Of a stretch of 32,964 nt of DNA, positions 14,298-21,979 are shown one piece after another (position 1 is the stretch's first letter; each line of letters begins with the position of its first letter). Made by a program: the position numbers and the translations under genes. The stretch is from Williamwhitmania sp. (GTDB lineage: Bacteria > Bacteroidota > Bacteroidia > Bacteroidales > Williamwhitmaniaceae). The stretch covers positions 1 through 32,964 of the forward strand of contig DATKVT010000043.1 in NCBI GenBank assembly GCA_035529935.1, in the 5' to 3' direction. The notes below the pieces were generated by a model. That model was not told the origin of the DNA and did not search any database. It worked only from the letters and a program-made list of their open reading frames with translations.

Positions 14298-16067
14298 GTG
14301 GAGAAGCAGAACACCCATCTTTCAATTTCAGAGATTTCTGGTTTTTTCTGGCAGATAGACCAGAAAATACAGCAGCTTCATACCTGTTCAAGTGAAGATT
14401 TTTTGGCACTGAATGGAGCCTTTAAACAATTTTATAAGCAGTCGAAGGAGTTGGAGTCCAACGCAAAAGAACTGTTTAGTCTTGTGTCGGGCAGTGATGG
14501 TACCGTTTTGTTTCAGCAGTTAAAATTGTTTTACCTACAGCTCGAAACGGATCAAATTTCGCTTAGTCATTTCTTTCGAGATTCAAAAAAATCGATGGAG
14601 GGTATTTCCCTGAGCATCGACGATTCGTTTTTTCCCCTTAAAAATCTTACACAGGACCTTCTTACCCTGAAATTTCTGGTAGCCAACAAGCAGTTGAATT
14701 CTTTGTGCAACGATGAAGCGAAAATCGGGGGCCTTATAGCGGAATCAGAATCTATCTTAACCGCAGTAGCGGAAATAAGAAATATTTGTGTTAGTTCGGC
14801 AAAGTTAATAGCCCAGTTTAAATTGGGATACAGCAATGGTGTTGATGTTTTTGATGTTCAAGCAACTGCTCAGCTGGAGGCTGTTGATGAGATTCTAGAA
14901 TACTCACACTCTGCCATTGTGCTGTTTGGTGAAAAGTACGAAGGCGCCAAGGGAATGCTTGCCAGCTTATCTGCAAAGACAGAACAAACTACAAACAGTA
15001 TTGGTGATATTGTCACGAAGTTGCAGTATCAGGACATTATACGCCAGAAGATGGAGCATATTCAAGCTTCGCACAAAGGGTTAATCAGGGAACTCGATGA
15101 TAAGGCTGGCCATAACGACGAGCAGATTAATTCTTCAATATTTTCTAAGATTCGAGACATTGCAGAACTTCAAGCCGCTCAGCTAATACATGCCAATAAG
15201 GAATACCAATCTGCCATTGAAGTAATAACAGGAAACTTTACGTCCATTGGTCAGAATTTAGGCGATATTGTTCAGCTGTGTAAGGAGTTTACCAACGGCA
15301 ACGTAGAAAATGAAGAATCACACTTTCTCCAGCTGTCCAATAAGCTCGAAAGGGCATCGAAGGTTATTCATCAGTCTATTCAGTTTTCTAAAAAATCAAT
15401 TGCATATTTGCAGGGGATCATCAAGCTTACTGCAGACTTCCTAGACTCTATTGAAAAGCTACCCAGTCAGTTGGAATCGCTTAATGAGCGATTGCAGAAT
15501 GTTTATTGTTTGGAAGGGCTCCAGAGCAATACTGAAAAACAAATCACAGAACTTCTTCAGGATCTTAATTCGAATAGACAAATTATTGTAACTTCCCAAA
15601 TTAAAACGGACCAACTTCTTGAGACACTTGCCAGTTCTGTTTCCAACAACGCAATGCTTGGAAAAGAAAATGGATCGTTAGTTAAGGTTGCTGATGAGTT
15701 GCAAGCAGTTTTAGTTAAGTTGAAGGAAAAGAGCTCCAAGGTGGAAAATATATTATCGAAGAACCTTCAGCTTGGGTCTACAGTTAAAGTTAGTATTGCC
15801 AGTTCGGTGGAGGCTTGTAAATACTATGACTTTTTTGAGCGGGTAATTGTTGAAATTATTGGGGAGTTGAACCAGATTAGTGAAATGGTGGCCTCAAATC
15901 GTGAATCACCTAGCTCTATAGGAGACAACCTCAAGAATATAAAACGGCTCTACACCATGGAGAGTGAGCATAACATTCATGAAAATGTGATCAATAAAAA
16001 TATGGGAAATCAGGAAAACGATAGCAATACAGATACCTCGCAGCAATCCAATATTGAGTTTTTTTAA
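14298..16067 (+). CDS. Large helical protein with CheZ-like motif, chemotaxis-associated, function unknown
   Basis: 589 residues from GTG 14298. It is soluble, without signal peptide or membrane segment, and predicted almost entirely alpha-helical/coiled coil. The chemoreceptor tip signature (E-x-x-x-Q-T-N-x-L-A-L-N-A) is absent, so it is not a classical receptor. Residues 242-255 read LQYQDIIRQKMEHI. The aromatic-Q-D-x-x-x-Q core (Asp246, Gln250) resembles the CheZ catalytic segment FQDLTGQ. A loosely similar YYDFFERVIVEI occurs at 509-520, suggesting two related helical units. The C-terminus is a disordered Asn/Ser stretch ending NIEFF. It lies between two receivers and ahead of cheA. CheY-phosphate phosphatase or signalling scaffold are the readings I favour; neither is proven. 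Confidence 0.7.
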   Translation: MEKQNTHLSISEISGFFWQIDQKIQQLHTCSSEDFLALNGAFKQFYKQSKELESNAKELFSLVSGSDGTVLFQQLKLFYLQLETDQISLSHFFRDSKKSMEGISLSIDDSFFPLKNLTQDLLTLKFLVANKQLNSLCNDEAKIGGLIAESESILTAVAEIRNICVSSAKLIAQFKLGYSNGVDVFDVQATAQLEAVDEILEYSHSAIVLFGEKYEGAKGMLASLSAKTEQTTNSIGDIVTKLQYQDIIRQKMEHIQASHKGLIRELDDKAGHNDEQINSSIFSKIRDIAELQAAQLIHANKEYQSAIEVITGNFTSIGQNLGDIVQLCKEFTNGNVENEESHFLQLSNKLERASKVIHQSIQFSKKSIAYLQGIIKLTADFLDSIEKLPSQLESLNERLQNVYCLEGLQSNTEKQITELLQDLNSNRQIIVTSQIKTDQLLETLASSVSNNAMLGKENGSLVKVADELQAVLVKLKEKSSKVENILSKNLQLGSTVKVSIASSVEACKYYDFFERVIVEIIGELNQISEMVASNRESPSSIGDNLKNIKRLYTMESEHNIHENVINKNMGNQENDSNTDTSQQSNIEFF

Positions 16068-16089
16068 TGGCAACCAAACCAAGTTAAAT

Positions 16090-16428
16090 ATGAAAAAGTT
16101 GACTTATAAGGTAATTCTACCTCTGCCTGAAGACAAAGACAATGCAAAAGCATCTATTGTTTTAGGTGGTGATCTTACAATTAATACAGCCAAGGAGCTC
16201 TCAGCGAAATTGGCCAAGGTAATCGTTGATCATGAGAACTTCCATATTAAAATTGCTGCTGTTGAAAACCTTGATCTAGCCTTTCTTCAAGTGATTCACT
16301 CCTTTGTTGTTTCGGCCAAGGAAAAGGGAAAGACGGTGACAATTTCTTCCTCTCTTAGTCCAGAAATCTCACTACTTGTAAAGAATAGTGGGCTATCTCG
16401 TATATTATCACCTGAAGTTAAAATGTAA
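16090..16428 (+). CDS. STAS-domain protein with non-phosphorylatable site
   Basis: 112 residues from ATG 16090; the frame is open to a TTG at 16054 that overlaps the upstream gene, but the STAS fold begins after the ATG. The beta-alpha pattern fits anti-sigma-factor-antagonist/STAS domains: ASIVLGGDLTINTAKELSAKL, then VENLDLAFLQVIHSFV, then KTVTISSSLSPEISLLVKNSGL. In most family members the central motif is D-[ST]-x-G, with the Ser/Thr phosphorylated. Here it is D-L-A-F, so switching by a kinase/SpoIIE pair is unlikely. It lies 22 nt after the coil protein and 20 nt before cheY2. A constitutive scaffold role in the chemosensory complex is an inference. Confidence 0.8.
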   Translation: MKKLTYKVILPLPEDKDNAKASIVLGGDLTINTAKELSAKLAKVIVDHENFHIKIAAVENLDLAFLQVIHSFVVSAKEKGKTVTISSSLSPEISLLVKNSGLSRILSPEVKM

Positions 16429-16448
16429 TCGATAACTATTGGCACGAT

Positions 16449-16814
16449 ATGGCAAAAGTAATTTTAATAGTAGATGATTCGGAAAGCATACGGGAAGTCG
16501 TAAGCTTTACGCTTGAAAATGAGGGCTTTAATGTCCTTGCTGCAGTAGATGGGAAGGATGCCTTACGTTTTTTGGATAATTCGCCTATTGACCTGATAAT
16601 AACTGATTTGCACATGCCAAATATGGATGGTATAGCGCTTATTAAGGAAGTTCGGGCTATGGAATTCTACAAGCATGTTCCAATTCTCTTCCTAACCACT
16701 GAATCTCAAGCAGCCAAGAAGATGGAGGCTAAGGAAGCCGGTGCAACCGGATGGATTATTAAGCCATTTGTTCCGACCAAACTTATTGCTGCACTATCAA
16801 AGGTTATGAGGTGA
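16449..16814 (+). CDS. cheY: CheY chemotaxis response regulator
   Basis: 121 residues, ATG 16449. A canonical CheY: DD at 9-10, Asp53 in ITDLHMPNMDG, Thr83 in LFLTTESQ, and Lys105 in AGATGWIIKPF. FLTTES plus GATGWI-KPF is the pattern of CheY proteins that sit directly upstream of cheA, and is closer to classical CheY than the receiver at 13921. CheA transfers phosphate to Asp53, and the phosphorylated form then controls the motility or other output machinery, which is not encoded here. Its stop codon overlaps the cheA start (TGATG), indicating translational coupling. Confidence 0.93.
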   Translation: MAKVILIVDDSESIREVVSFTLENEGFNVLAAVDGKDALRFLDNSPIDLIITDLHMPNMDGIALIKEVRAMEFYKHVPILFLTTESQAAKKMEAKEAGATGWIIKPFVPTKLIAALSKVMR

Positions 16815-18862
16815 TGGATAACTTTAAGAAAAAATTTATAGAGGAGGCCTACGATTTAATCGACAGCCTCGAAAAGTCCCTCTTGGTACTTGAAGACAAT
16901 CCTGAGGACATCCAGATAATTCAGCAGGTATTTCGAATTATGCATACCCTTAAAGGGAATAGTGCCATGTTTGGTTTCGTAAGCATCGATCAGTTTACGC
17001 ATAATTTGGAAACGCTCTACGATTCCATTCGAAACGGTAAGCTTAAGGTTAACAGATCAATATTGGATATTACGCTTGAATCAGTGGACCATCTAAAGCG
17101 ACTGCTGGACGAGGATTCTGAAAAGGATGTTGATGTGGACCGTCAGCATCAGGCGCTACTTGATCGCATGGCACAAATTGTTGTTGGTGATCCTACTCCT
17201 TCTTCGGAGCAGAAGTTGGATAAGCCTTCTGGAAGTACTCCGGATGGAAATGCAAAGACTTACTTCATCTATTTTGAGCCTAAGGAGGAGATTTTTCGAA
17301 ATGGGACTAATCCCCTCTATTTAATTGATGAGCTTCATACCCTAGGGCATGCTATTTCTTTTGCTCATCTTACTAAAGTTCCGCGGATTGCAGATATTGC
17401 ATTTGACCAGTGCTACACCTATTGGGAAATTTTATTGGCAACCCCTTATGATGTTGGTGCAATAAGTGATGTTTTCATCTTCGTGGAGGATGAGTCAACG
17501 CTTGAAATTAGCCAGATAAGCAATAAAAATCTACTGGCGGATAACGATTTTCTTGCTGCACTTAATGGAATTGCAGCCGAGGGGAACGATATCGGTATCG
17601 CTGCAGTTCAAAAATTAGCTTCTCGGGCGAAAAACACTAAGGTTAAAGCTCAGCTAGAAATGGCCAACAATGGAAAGAGTAAACCCAAGGATACAATAAT
17701 ATCCAGCATTCGCGTTTCCGCTGATAAGCTTGACCAACTCATGAACCTTGTAAGCGAATTAGTTACTACACAGGCGCGGTTGAGCTTGTTTGCAGAGCAG
17801 AATCCGGTTCCTGGATTGCTGGCCATTTCGGAGAATGTACAGAAACTTTCCCGACAATTGCGCGATAATGCATTTAGCATTGTGCTCATTCCCATTGATA
17901 ACATGCTGACCCGCTTTCAGAGACTCGTCCGTGACCTTTCAAAAGAACTTGGAAAGGATGTGGTCTTTCTTACGGAGGGTGCGGAAACCGAACTTGATAA
18001 AACCATAATTGAGGGGCTTACCGATCCGTTGATGCATATATTAAGGAATAGCCTTGATCATGGTATTGAGGATGCGGCAGTAAGAAAGCAGATGGGAAAG
18101 CCTGCTCAAGGTAAGATCATTCTAAAAGCCTTCTATTCTGGTGCAAATGTTCATATTCAAATTTACGATGACGGTGCAGGTATCGACCCTGAAAAGATAC
18201 GCCATAAGGCTATTTCCCAAGGGATTATTACTCCAGAAAAAAAGTTAACAAACAAGGAAATATTCGATATCATTTTTCTGCCCGGTTTTTCCACAGCCAC
18301 TAAGGTAACCGATGTATCCGGTCGCGGTGTTGGTATGGATGTGGTAAGGCGAAAGATTGCTGAAATTAGAGGTGAGGTTGAGGTGGATTCAGAGTTGGGC
18401 GTTGGTACAACTATAACTATTAAGTTACCACTTACCTTATCCATAATTGACGGTTTACTTGTAAAAATAGAGGATACGTCATTTGTTATTCCGCTCTCGG
18501 TTGTGGATAAAATATTTGCCATCGAACATGCACAGTTGGTGAACAAATTCAACAATCTGATTATTCTAGATGGGGCACAGGTGCCATTCTTCTATCTTCG
18601 TGAAGAATTTAATATGGATGTGAACAATGCCGATCACTTTGAGGAGATCGTGGTGGTGAAATTTGAGGAGAAACGGGTAGGACTGGCCGTTGATACTGTG
18701 ATTGGTGAGTACCAAGCGGTGCTAAAACCCTTGGGAAAACACTTCAAATCGCACGAGATGATATCTGGCGCCACAATCTTAGGCGACGGAACAGTTGCCT
18801 TGGTAATGGATACTAATAAAATGATTAAAACCTTTCTTTCAAAAGCACCGACTGACGAGTAG
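16814..18862 (+). CDS. cheA: Chemotaxis histidine kinase CheA
   Basis: 682 residues from ATG 16814, which overlaps the cheY stop; a GTG at 16811 is also possible. P1/HPt: phosphoacceptor His44 in MHTLKGNSAMFGF. Residues 147-235 match the region between P1 and P3 seen in many CheA proteins (FRNGTNPLYLIDELHTLG, then WEILLATPYDVGAISDVF). P3 dimerisation begins near 298 (RVSADKLDQLMNLVSEL). P4 ATPase: N-box HILRNSLDHGIED near 409-420, G1 DDGAGIDP, G2 GRGVGMDVV. The P5 CheW-like domain ends the protein. All catalytic motifs are intact. It autophosphorylates under receptor/CheW control and passes phosphate to CheY and CheB. Confidence 0.97.
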   Translation: MDNFKKKFIEEAYDLIDSLEKSLLVLEDNPEDIQIIQQVFRIMHTLKGNSAMFGFVSIDQFTHNLETLYDSIRNGKLKVNRSILDITLESVDHLKRLLDEDSEKDVDVDRQHQALLDRMAQIVVGDPTPSSEQKLDKPSGSTPDGNAKTYFIYFEPKEEIFRNGTNPLYLIDELHTLGHAISFAHLTKVPRIADIAFDQCYTYWEILLATPYDVGAISDVFIFVEDESTLEISQISNKNLLADNDFLAALNGIAAEGNDIGIAAVQKLASRAKNTKVKAQLEMANNGKSKPKDTIISSIRVSADKLDQLMNLVSELVTTQARLSLFAEQNPVPGLLAISENVQKLSRQLRDNAFSIVLIPIDNMLTRFQRLVRDLSKELGKDVVFLTEGAETELDKTIIEGLTDPLMHILRNSLDHGIEDAAVRKQMGKPAQGKIILKAFYSGANVHIQIYDDGAGIDPEKIRHKAISQGIITPEKKLTNKEIFDIIFLPGFSTATKVTDVSGRGVGMDVVRRKIAEIRGEVEVDSELGVGTTITIKLPLTLSIIDGLLVKIEDTSFVIPLSVVDKIFAIEHAQLVNKFNNLIILDGAQVPFFYLREEFNMDVNNADHFEEIVVVKFEEKRVGLAVDTVIGEYQAVLKPLGKHFKSHEMISGATILGDGTVALVMDTNKMIKTFLSKAPTDE

Positions 18863-18947
18863 GCAAGGTGTAAGGATATAAGCAATTAGTGGAAAGAGGG
18901 AAACCTTTTTTAAAAATTGTTGTAAAGTTAAGTATTATTATAAAAAT

Positions 18948-18953
18948 AAGGAG
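18948..18953 (+). promoter_or_regulatory. Strong Shine-Dalgarno site of cheW
   Basis: AAGGAG lies 8 nt before ATG 18962. A perfect Shine-Dalgarno with ideal spacing is unusual in this window, where most starts have none, as expected for Bacteroidota. It may set a high CheW level relative to CheA, from which it is separated by 99 nt. Confidence 0.6.
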
Positions 18954-18961
18954 ATAAAGGC

Positions 18962-19486
18962 ATGAGCGAAAATGACTTCTCAAATGTAAACTCTTACCTT
19001 TCGTTTAAACTGGGTGAAGAGGAATTTGCTGCCAATGTTGGCAAAGTATTGAATATCTTGGAGATGACTAAGATTACCGAAGTTCCAAAAGCTCCCAACT
19101 ACATGAAAGGGGTAATCAATCTTCGTGGAGCAGTATTACCGGTAATTGACACGCGAGTAAAGTTTGGAATGTCTCCAGCAGTCTATACACCAAATACCTG
19201 TATTATTGTGCTCGATATCGATATGGATGGTGAATCGGTGCACGTTGGAGCTCTGGTTGATTCCGTGCAGGCAGTTTTGGAGCTGGAGAAGGATAAAATC
19301 CTCCCTCCACCAAGCATTGGAAGTAAGTATAAGTCTGAATTTATTGAGGGTGTTGCCAATGTTGATGACCGGTTTGTCATGATATTGGATATGGATATGG
19401 TTTTTTCGTCCAATGAGTTAACAAACATGAAAGACACCGCAGTGGAAACTGCAAAAACTGCAGACATTGAAGAGGTTGGCATGTAA
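18962..19486 (+). CDS. cheW: CheW coupling protein
   Basis: 174 residues, ATG 18962, supported by a strong Shine-Dalgarno. A single CheW domain spans about 8-150: YLSFKLGEEEFAANVGKVLNI, then the core VPKAPNYMKGVINLRGAVLPVIDTRVKFG, and VGALVDSVQAVLEL. The Arg of NLRG, needed in CheW for binding the receptor/CheA interface, is present. The roughly 20 C-terminal residues form a polar tail. CheW bridges chemoreceptors and the P5 domain of CheA. It ends the first chemotaxis block; a terminator follows 40 nt downstream. Confidence 0.95.
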   Translation: MSENDFSNVNSYLSFKLGEEEFAANVGKVLNILEMTKITEVPKAPNYMKGVINLRGAVLPVIDTRVKFGMSPAVYTPNTCIIVLDIDMDGESVHVGALVDSVQAVLELEKDKILPPPSIGSKYKSEFIEGVANVDDRFVMILDMDMVFSSNELTNMKDTAVETAKTADIEEVGM

Positions 19487-19525
19487 CTAATCTTTTTTAA
19501 TATCTCCTAAAAGCTATTAAACTTG

Positions 19526-19567
19526 GTTCGCATCAGACAATTTTGCTTGGTGCGAACATTTTTTTAT
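19526..19567 (+). terminator. Rho-independent terminator after cheW
   Basis: A stem of ten pairs, one of them G-T, is formed by gttcgcatca (19526-19535) and tggtgcgaac (19548-19557). It has a 12-nt loop and is followed by ATTTTTTTATT. It separates the cheA/cheW block from the outer-membrane gene and excludes the in-frame TTG at 19543, which lies inside the hairpin, as a start. Confidence 0.85.
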
Positions 19568-19587
19568 TAAACGGCAAATTTAATTAC

Positions 19588-20838
19588 ATGAAGAAATTTT
19601 TACCTATTACAACTTTGGCCTTGTTGCTTTGTATTTCTAGCTTGTATGGTCAGGAAAAGGATTCACTGAAGTTCTCATTCTCCGGTTTTACTCGGTTTGA
19701 TTATTGGAACGATACGCGAGTGACGGATGATGCTATCGAGGGAATTTTTTCACTGGTTCCTTCTGCAAAACTCCCAGACAGCTATGGCAACGACTTAAAT
19801 GCCCACCCAAGTGCCAATGCCTTGGCCGTTTCGTCGAGGATACGGTTAAATATTTCAGGAAAAAGAGTTTTTGGTGCAAATGCTTCTAGCTTGCTGGAGG
19901 CTGACTTTACCGGTTCATCTGGGAGCAGCCGTGTGAGGCTTCGCCAAGCGGCTATTACTCTGGCCTGGCCAACCACAACACTTCTTATTGGTAATTACTG
20001 GCACCCAATGGTGGTGCCTGAAACTTTTCCATCCGTATTAGGCCTTAGCACAGGTGCACCCTTACAGGCCTTTAATAGAAGCCCGCAGGTGACATTTACC
20101 TATAAAAGCGCGAGTCATTTTTCAATTGCGGCTACAGCATCATGGGAAAGCGATTACACCAGCAATGGCCCCGACGGTTACTCTTCCAAATATTTAAGAA
20201 ATACTTCAATTCCTGACTTTACTTTGCATTTAAAATTCAGTTCTTCCGCGGTTATGATGGGGGTTCTGGGTGATATATTTGTTCTTCAGCCTCGAGTTTA
20301 CACAGTTTCGCCGCTTGACGCTGACATAATTAAGCAAACATCTGCAACGGTTACCTCATTTTCATATCAAGGTTACATTAAATATTCTACCAGTAAGTTT
20401 TTTATTACGACTAAGGCGATGATTGGTCAAAATTTGGTTCACTATCTAATGTTGGGTGGGTATGGAACCACTTCTATCAATGGGCAGACGGGAGCGGCGG
20501 AATATACCCCATTTACTCACTTCTTTACTTTTTTAAATATTGGCTATGGTAATTCTGTGAAGCCATCCATATTTATTGGCTATGCAAAGAATCTTGGCAC
20601 GGATAAAACCATTGTAGGCACGGACAAAAATATATATGGCCGCAGCTTAAACATTGCATCAATGTATAGAATTGCCCCAAATATTTCATGGACAATCAAA
20701 AACTTTATGCTGGCAACGGAAGTTGAATATACCAATGCAGAGTATGGTACGTTTGAGTTCCCATCAAAGGGAAACCTTGTTAATAGATATCATGTTTCAA
20801 ACACGAGAGTTCTTTTGGTGGCGCAATATAATTTTTAG
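19588..20838 (+). CDS. Outer-membrane beta-barrel protein (porin-like)
   Basis: 416 residues from ATG 19588, the Met that begins a clear signal peptide (MKKFLPITTLALLLCISSLYGQ). The mature chain alternates hydrophobic and polar residues throughout, with repeated aromatic-ended strands such as FSFSGFTRFDYW and RLRQAAITLAWP. It ends in a strand with terminal Phe (LLVAQYNF), as outer-membrane barrels do. GNYWHPMVVPETFP and NRSPQVTFTYK recall DcaP/porin-like barrels, but I do not recognise a named family with certainty. It sits between the two chemotaxis blocks with its own transcript boundary upstream. Function in uptake, or none related to chemotaxis, are both possible. Confidence 0.75.
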   Translation: MKKFLPITTLALLLCISSLYGQEKDSLKFSFSGFTRFDYWNDTRVTDDAIEGIFSLVPSAKLPDSYGNDLNAHPSANALAVSSRIRLNISGKRVFGANASSLLEADFTGSSGSSRVRLRQAAITLAWPTTTLLIGNYWHPMVVPETFPSVLGLSTGAPLQAFNRSPQVTFTYKSASHFSIAATASWESDYTSNGPDGYSSKYLRNTSIPDFTLHLKFSSSAVMMGVLGDIFVLQPRVYTVSPLDADIIKQTSATVTSFSYQGYIKYSTSKFFITTKAMIGQNLVHYLMLGGYGTTSINGQTGAAEYTPFTHFFTFLNIGYGNSVKPSIFIGYAKNLGTDKTIVGTDKNIYGRSLNIASMYRIAPNISWTIKNFMLATEVEYTNAEYGTFEFPSKGNLVNRYHVSNTRVLLVAQYNF

Positions 20839-20916
20839 AATACCATATTAGTGATGTTTATATCGCGTTAGTAATGTTTTGAATGGTAGGAATTTGACAA
20901 ATTTGTTTCTAAGTTG

Positions 20917-20950
20917 TTTGCGAAATGAAGATCAACCAAGTCTAATTTCG
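20917..20950 (+). promoter_or_regulatory. Weak candidate promoter upstream of cheR
   Basis: TTTG at 20917-20920 and TAATTTCG at 20943-20950 are spaced by 22 nt, slightly more than the usual 19-21, and the -7 box has one mismatch to TAnnTTTG. It lies in the 173-nt gap after the barrel gene and could start the cheR-to-PAS transcript. Confidence 0.25.
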
Positions 20951-21089
20951 ATACTTAACCAATATAATGAAAAGTGACGCAAAAGCACTACTTTAGTCTT
21001 TGTTGTAAAGGTTGGAAGTATTGGTCGACCTCAACAAACTTTGTCGGTTTCTCTTTTTTCGTTTTATAAGACTATTAATAAAAATAGGT

Positions 21090-21944
21090 TTGGATCCATT
21101 GCTTAATAAGGCCTTCAGCGCACAACTTAGTGATATCGAGTTCAGTCGGTTAAGCGATTTTATTTACAAGGAAAGCGGCATAAAAATGCCACCCATAAAA
21201 CGAATCATGCTTCAGAGCAGGCTTCAAAAAAGGCTTCGCGAACTTAAGATGATGTCGTTTAAGGAGTATTGCGATTATGTGTTTAGCAAAAGTGGGCAGA
21301 TTGGCGAGATTGTGCACATGCTCGACGTAGTAAGTACAAACAAAACAGACTTTTTCCGTGAACCGGTCCACTTTGATTTTCTTCAGGAAGTTGTTTTACC
21401 AGAGTTTTATGGCCAAAACACTACGCATCGACAGATGAAGGTATGGAGTGCTGGTTGTTCCAGCGGTGAGGAGCCATACACAATTTCTATTGTAATGACC
21501 GATTTTGCTGAGGAGCATACAGGTTTTGACTTTTCTATTCTTGGAACCGATTTGTCGACTCAAATTCTACAAAAGGCTAATAATGCCGTATACAATTATG
21601 ATCGGGTTGAAGCAATTCCTCTGGATATAAAAAAACGTCATTTTTTGAAGAGCAAGGATCGCGAGAAACCTACCGTAAAGCTTGCCCCGCATATCCGTAA
21701 GCGAGTTCGCTTTTCAAGGTTAAACTTTATGGATACCAGCTATGATATTTCTGATGTTTTTGATGTTGTTTTTTGCAGAAATGTGCTGATTTACTTTGAT
21801 AGAATAACTCAGGAGAAGGTAATTAACAAGCTCTGCACAAAGCTGAAACCAGGAGGCTACTTTTTCCTTGGGCATAGCGAGTCTATAATGAGCATGAATG
21901 TACCACTGGTTCAGGTAAAACCTACTATTTTTAAACGTATTTAG
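21090..21944 (+). CDS. cheR: CheR chemoreceptor glutamate methyltransferase
   Basis: About 284 residues from TTG 21090, close to the usual CheR length. The frame stays open to a TTG at 21012, but those 26 residues are hydrophobic/basic and unlike CheR, so the later start is preferred, with some doubt. The N-terminal helical domain reads LSDIEFSRLSDFIYKESGIKM. The SAM-binding domain has VWSAGCSSGEEPYTI, GTDLSTQIL, and FDVVFCRNVLIYF, with PGGYFFLGHSES near the end. CheR methylates glutamates on chemoreceptors using S-adenosylmethionine. It starts the second chemotaxis block and is followed after 35 nt by the kinase-like gene. Confidence 0.93.
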   Translation: MDPLLNKAFSAQLSDIEFSRLSDFIYKESGIKMPPIKRIMLQSRLQKRLRELKMMSFKEYCDYVFSKSGQIGEIVHMLDVVSTNKTDFFREPVHFDFLQEVVLPEFYGQNTTHRQMKVWSAGCSSGEEPYTISIVMTDFAEEHTGFDFSILGTDLSTQILQKANNAVYNYDRVEAIPLDIKKRHFLKSKDREKPTVKLAPHIRKRVRFSRLNFMDTSYDISDVFDVVFCRNVLIYFDRITQEKVINKLCTKLKPGGYFFLGHSESIMSMNVPLVQVKPTIFKRI

Positions 21945-21979
21945 AGTACTCTTATTCACTTCTAATACATCTTAATATT

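Noticed and set aside
14298-16067. 589-aa coil protein as a cytoplasmic chemoreceptor
   Set aside because: It is helical and lies in a che operon, but the highly conserved receptor tip and paired methylation motifs are absent, so I did not call it a receptor.
4872-16428. SpoIIE phosphatase and STAS protein as a partner-switching pair
   Set aside because: They are about 9 kb apart on opposite strands and the STAS site lacks Ser/Thr, so the pairing is unsupported.
20839-20890. Direct repeat ttagtgatgttt / ttagtaatgttt after the barrel gene
   Set aside because: Two short imperfect copies in A/T-rich DNA; not enough to call a repeat element.
21012-21089. N-terminal membrane segment on CheR
   Set aside because: The hydrophobic/basic extension exists only if a distant TTG is used; CheR is soluble and the later TTG gives the normal length.
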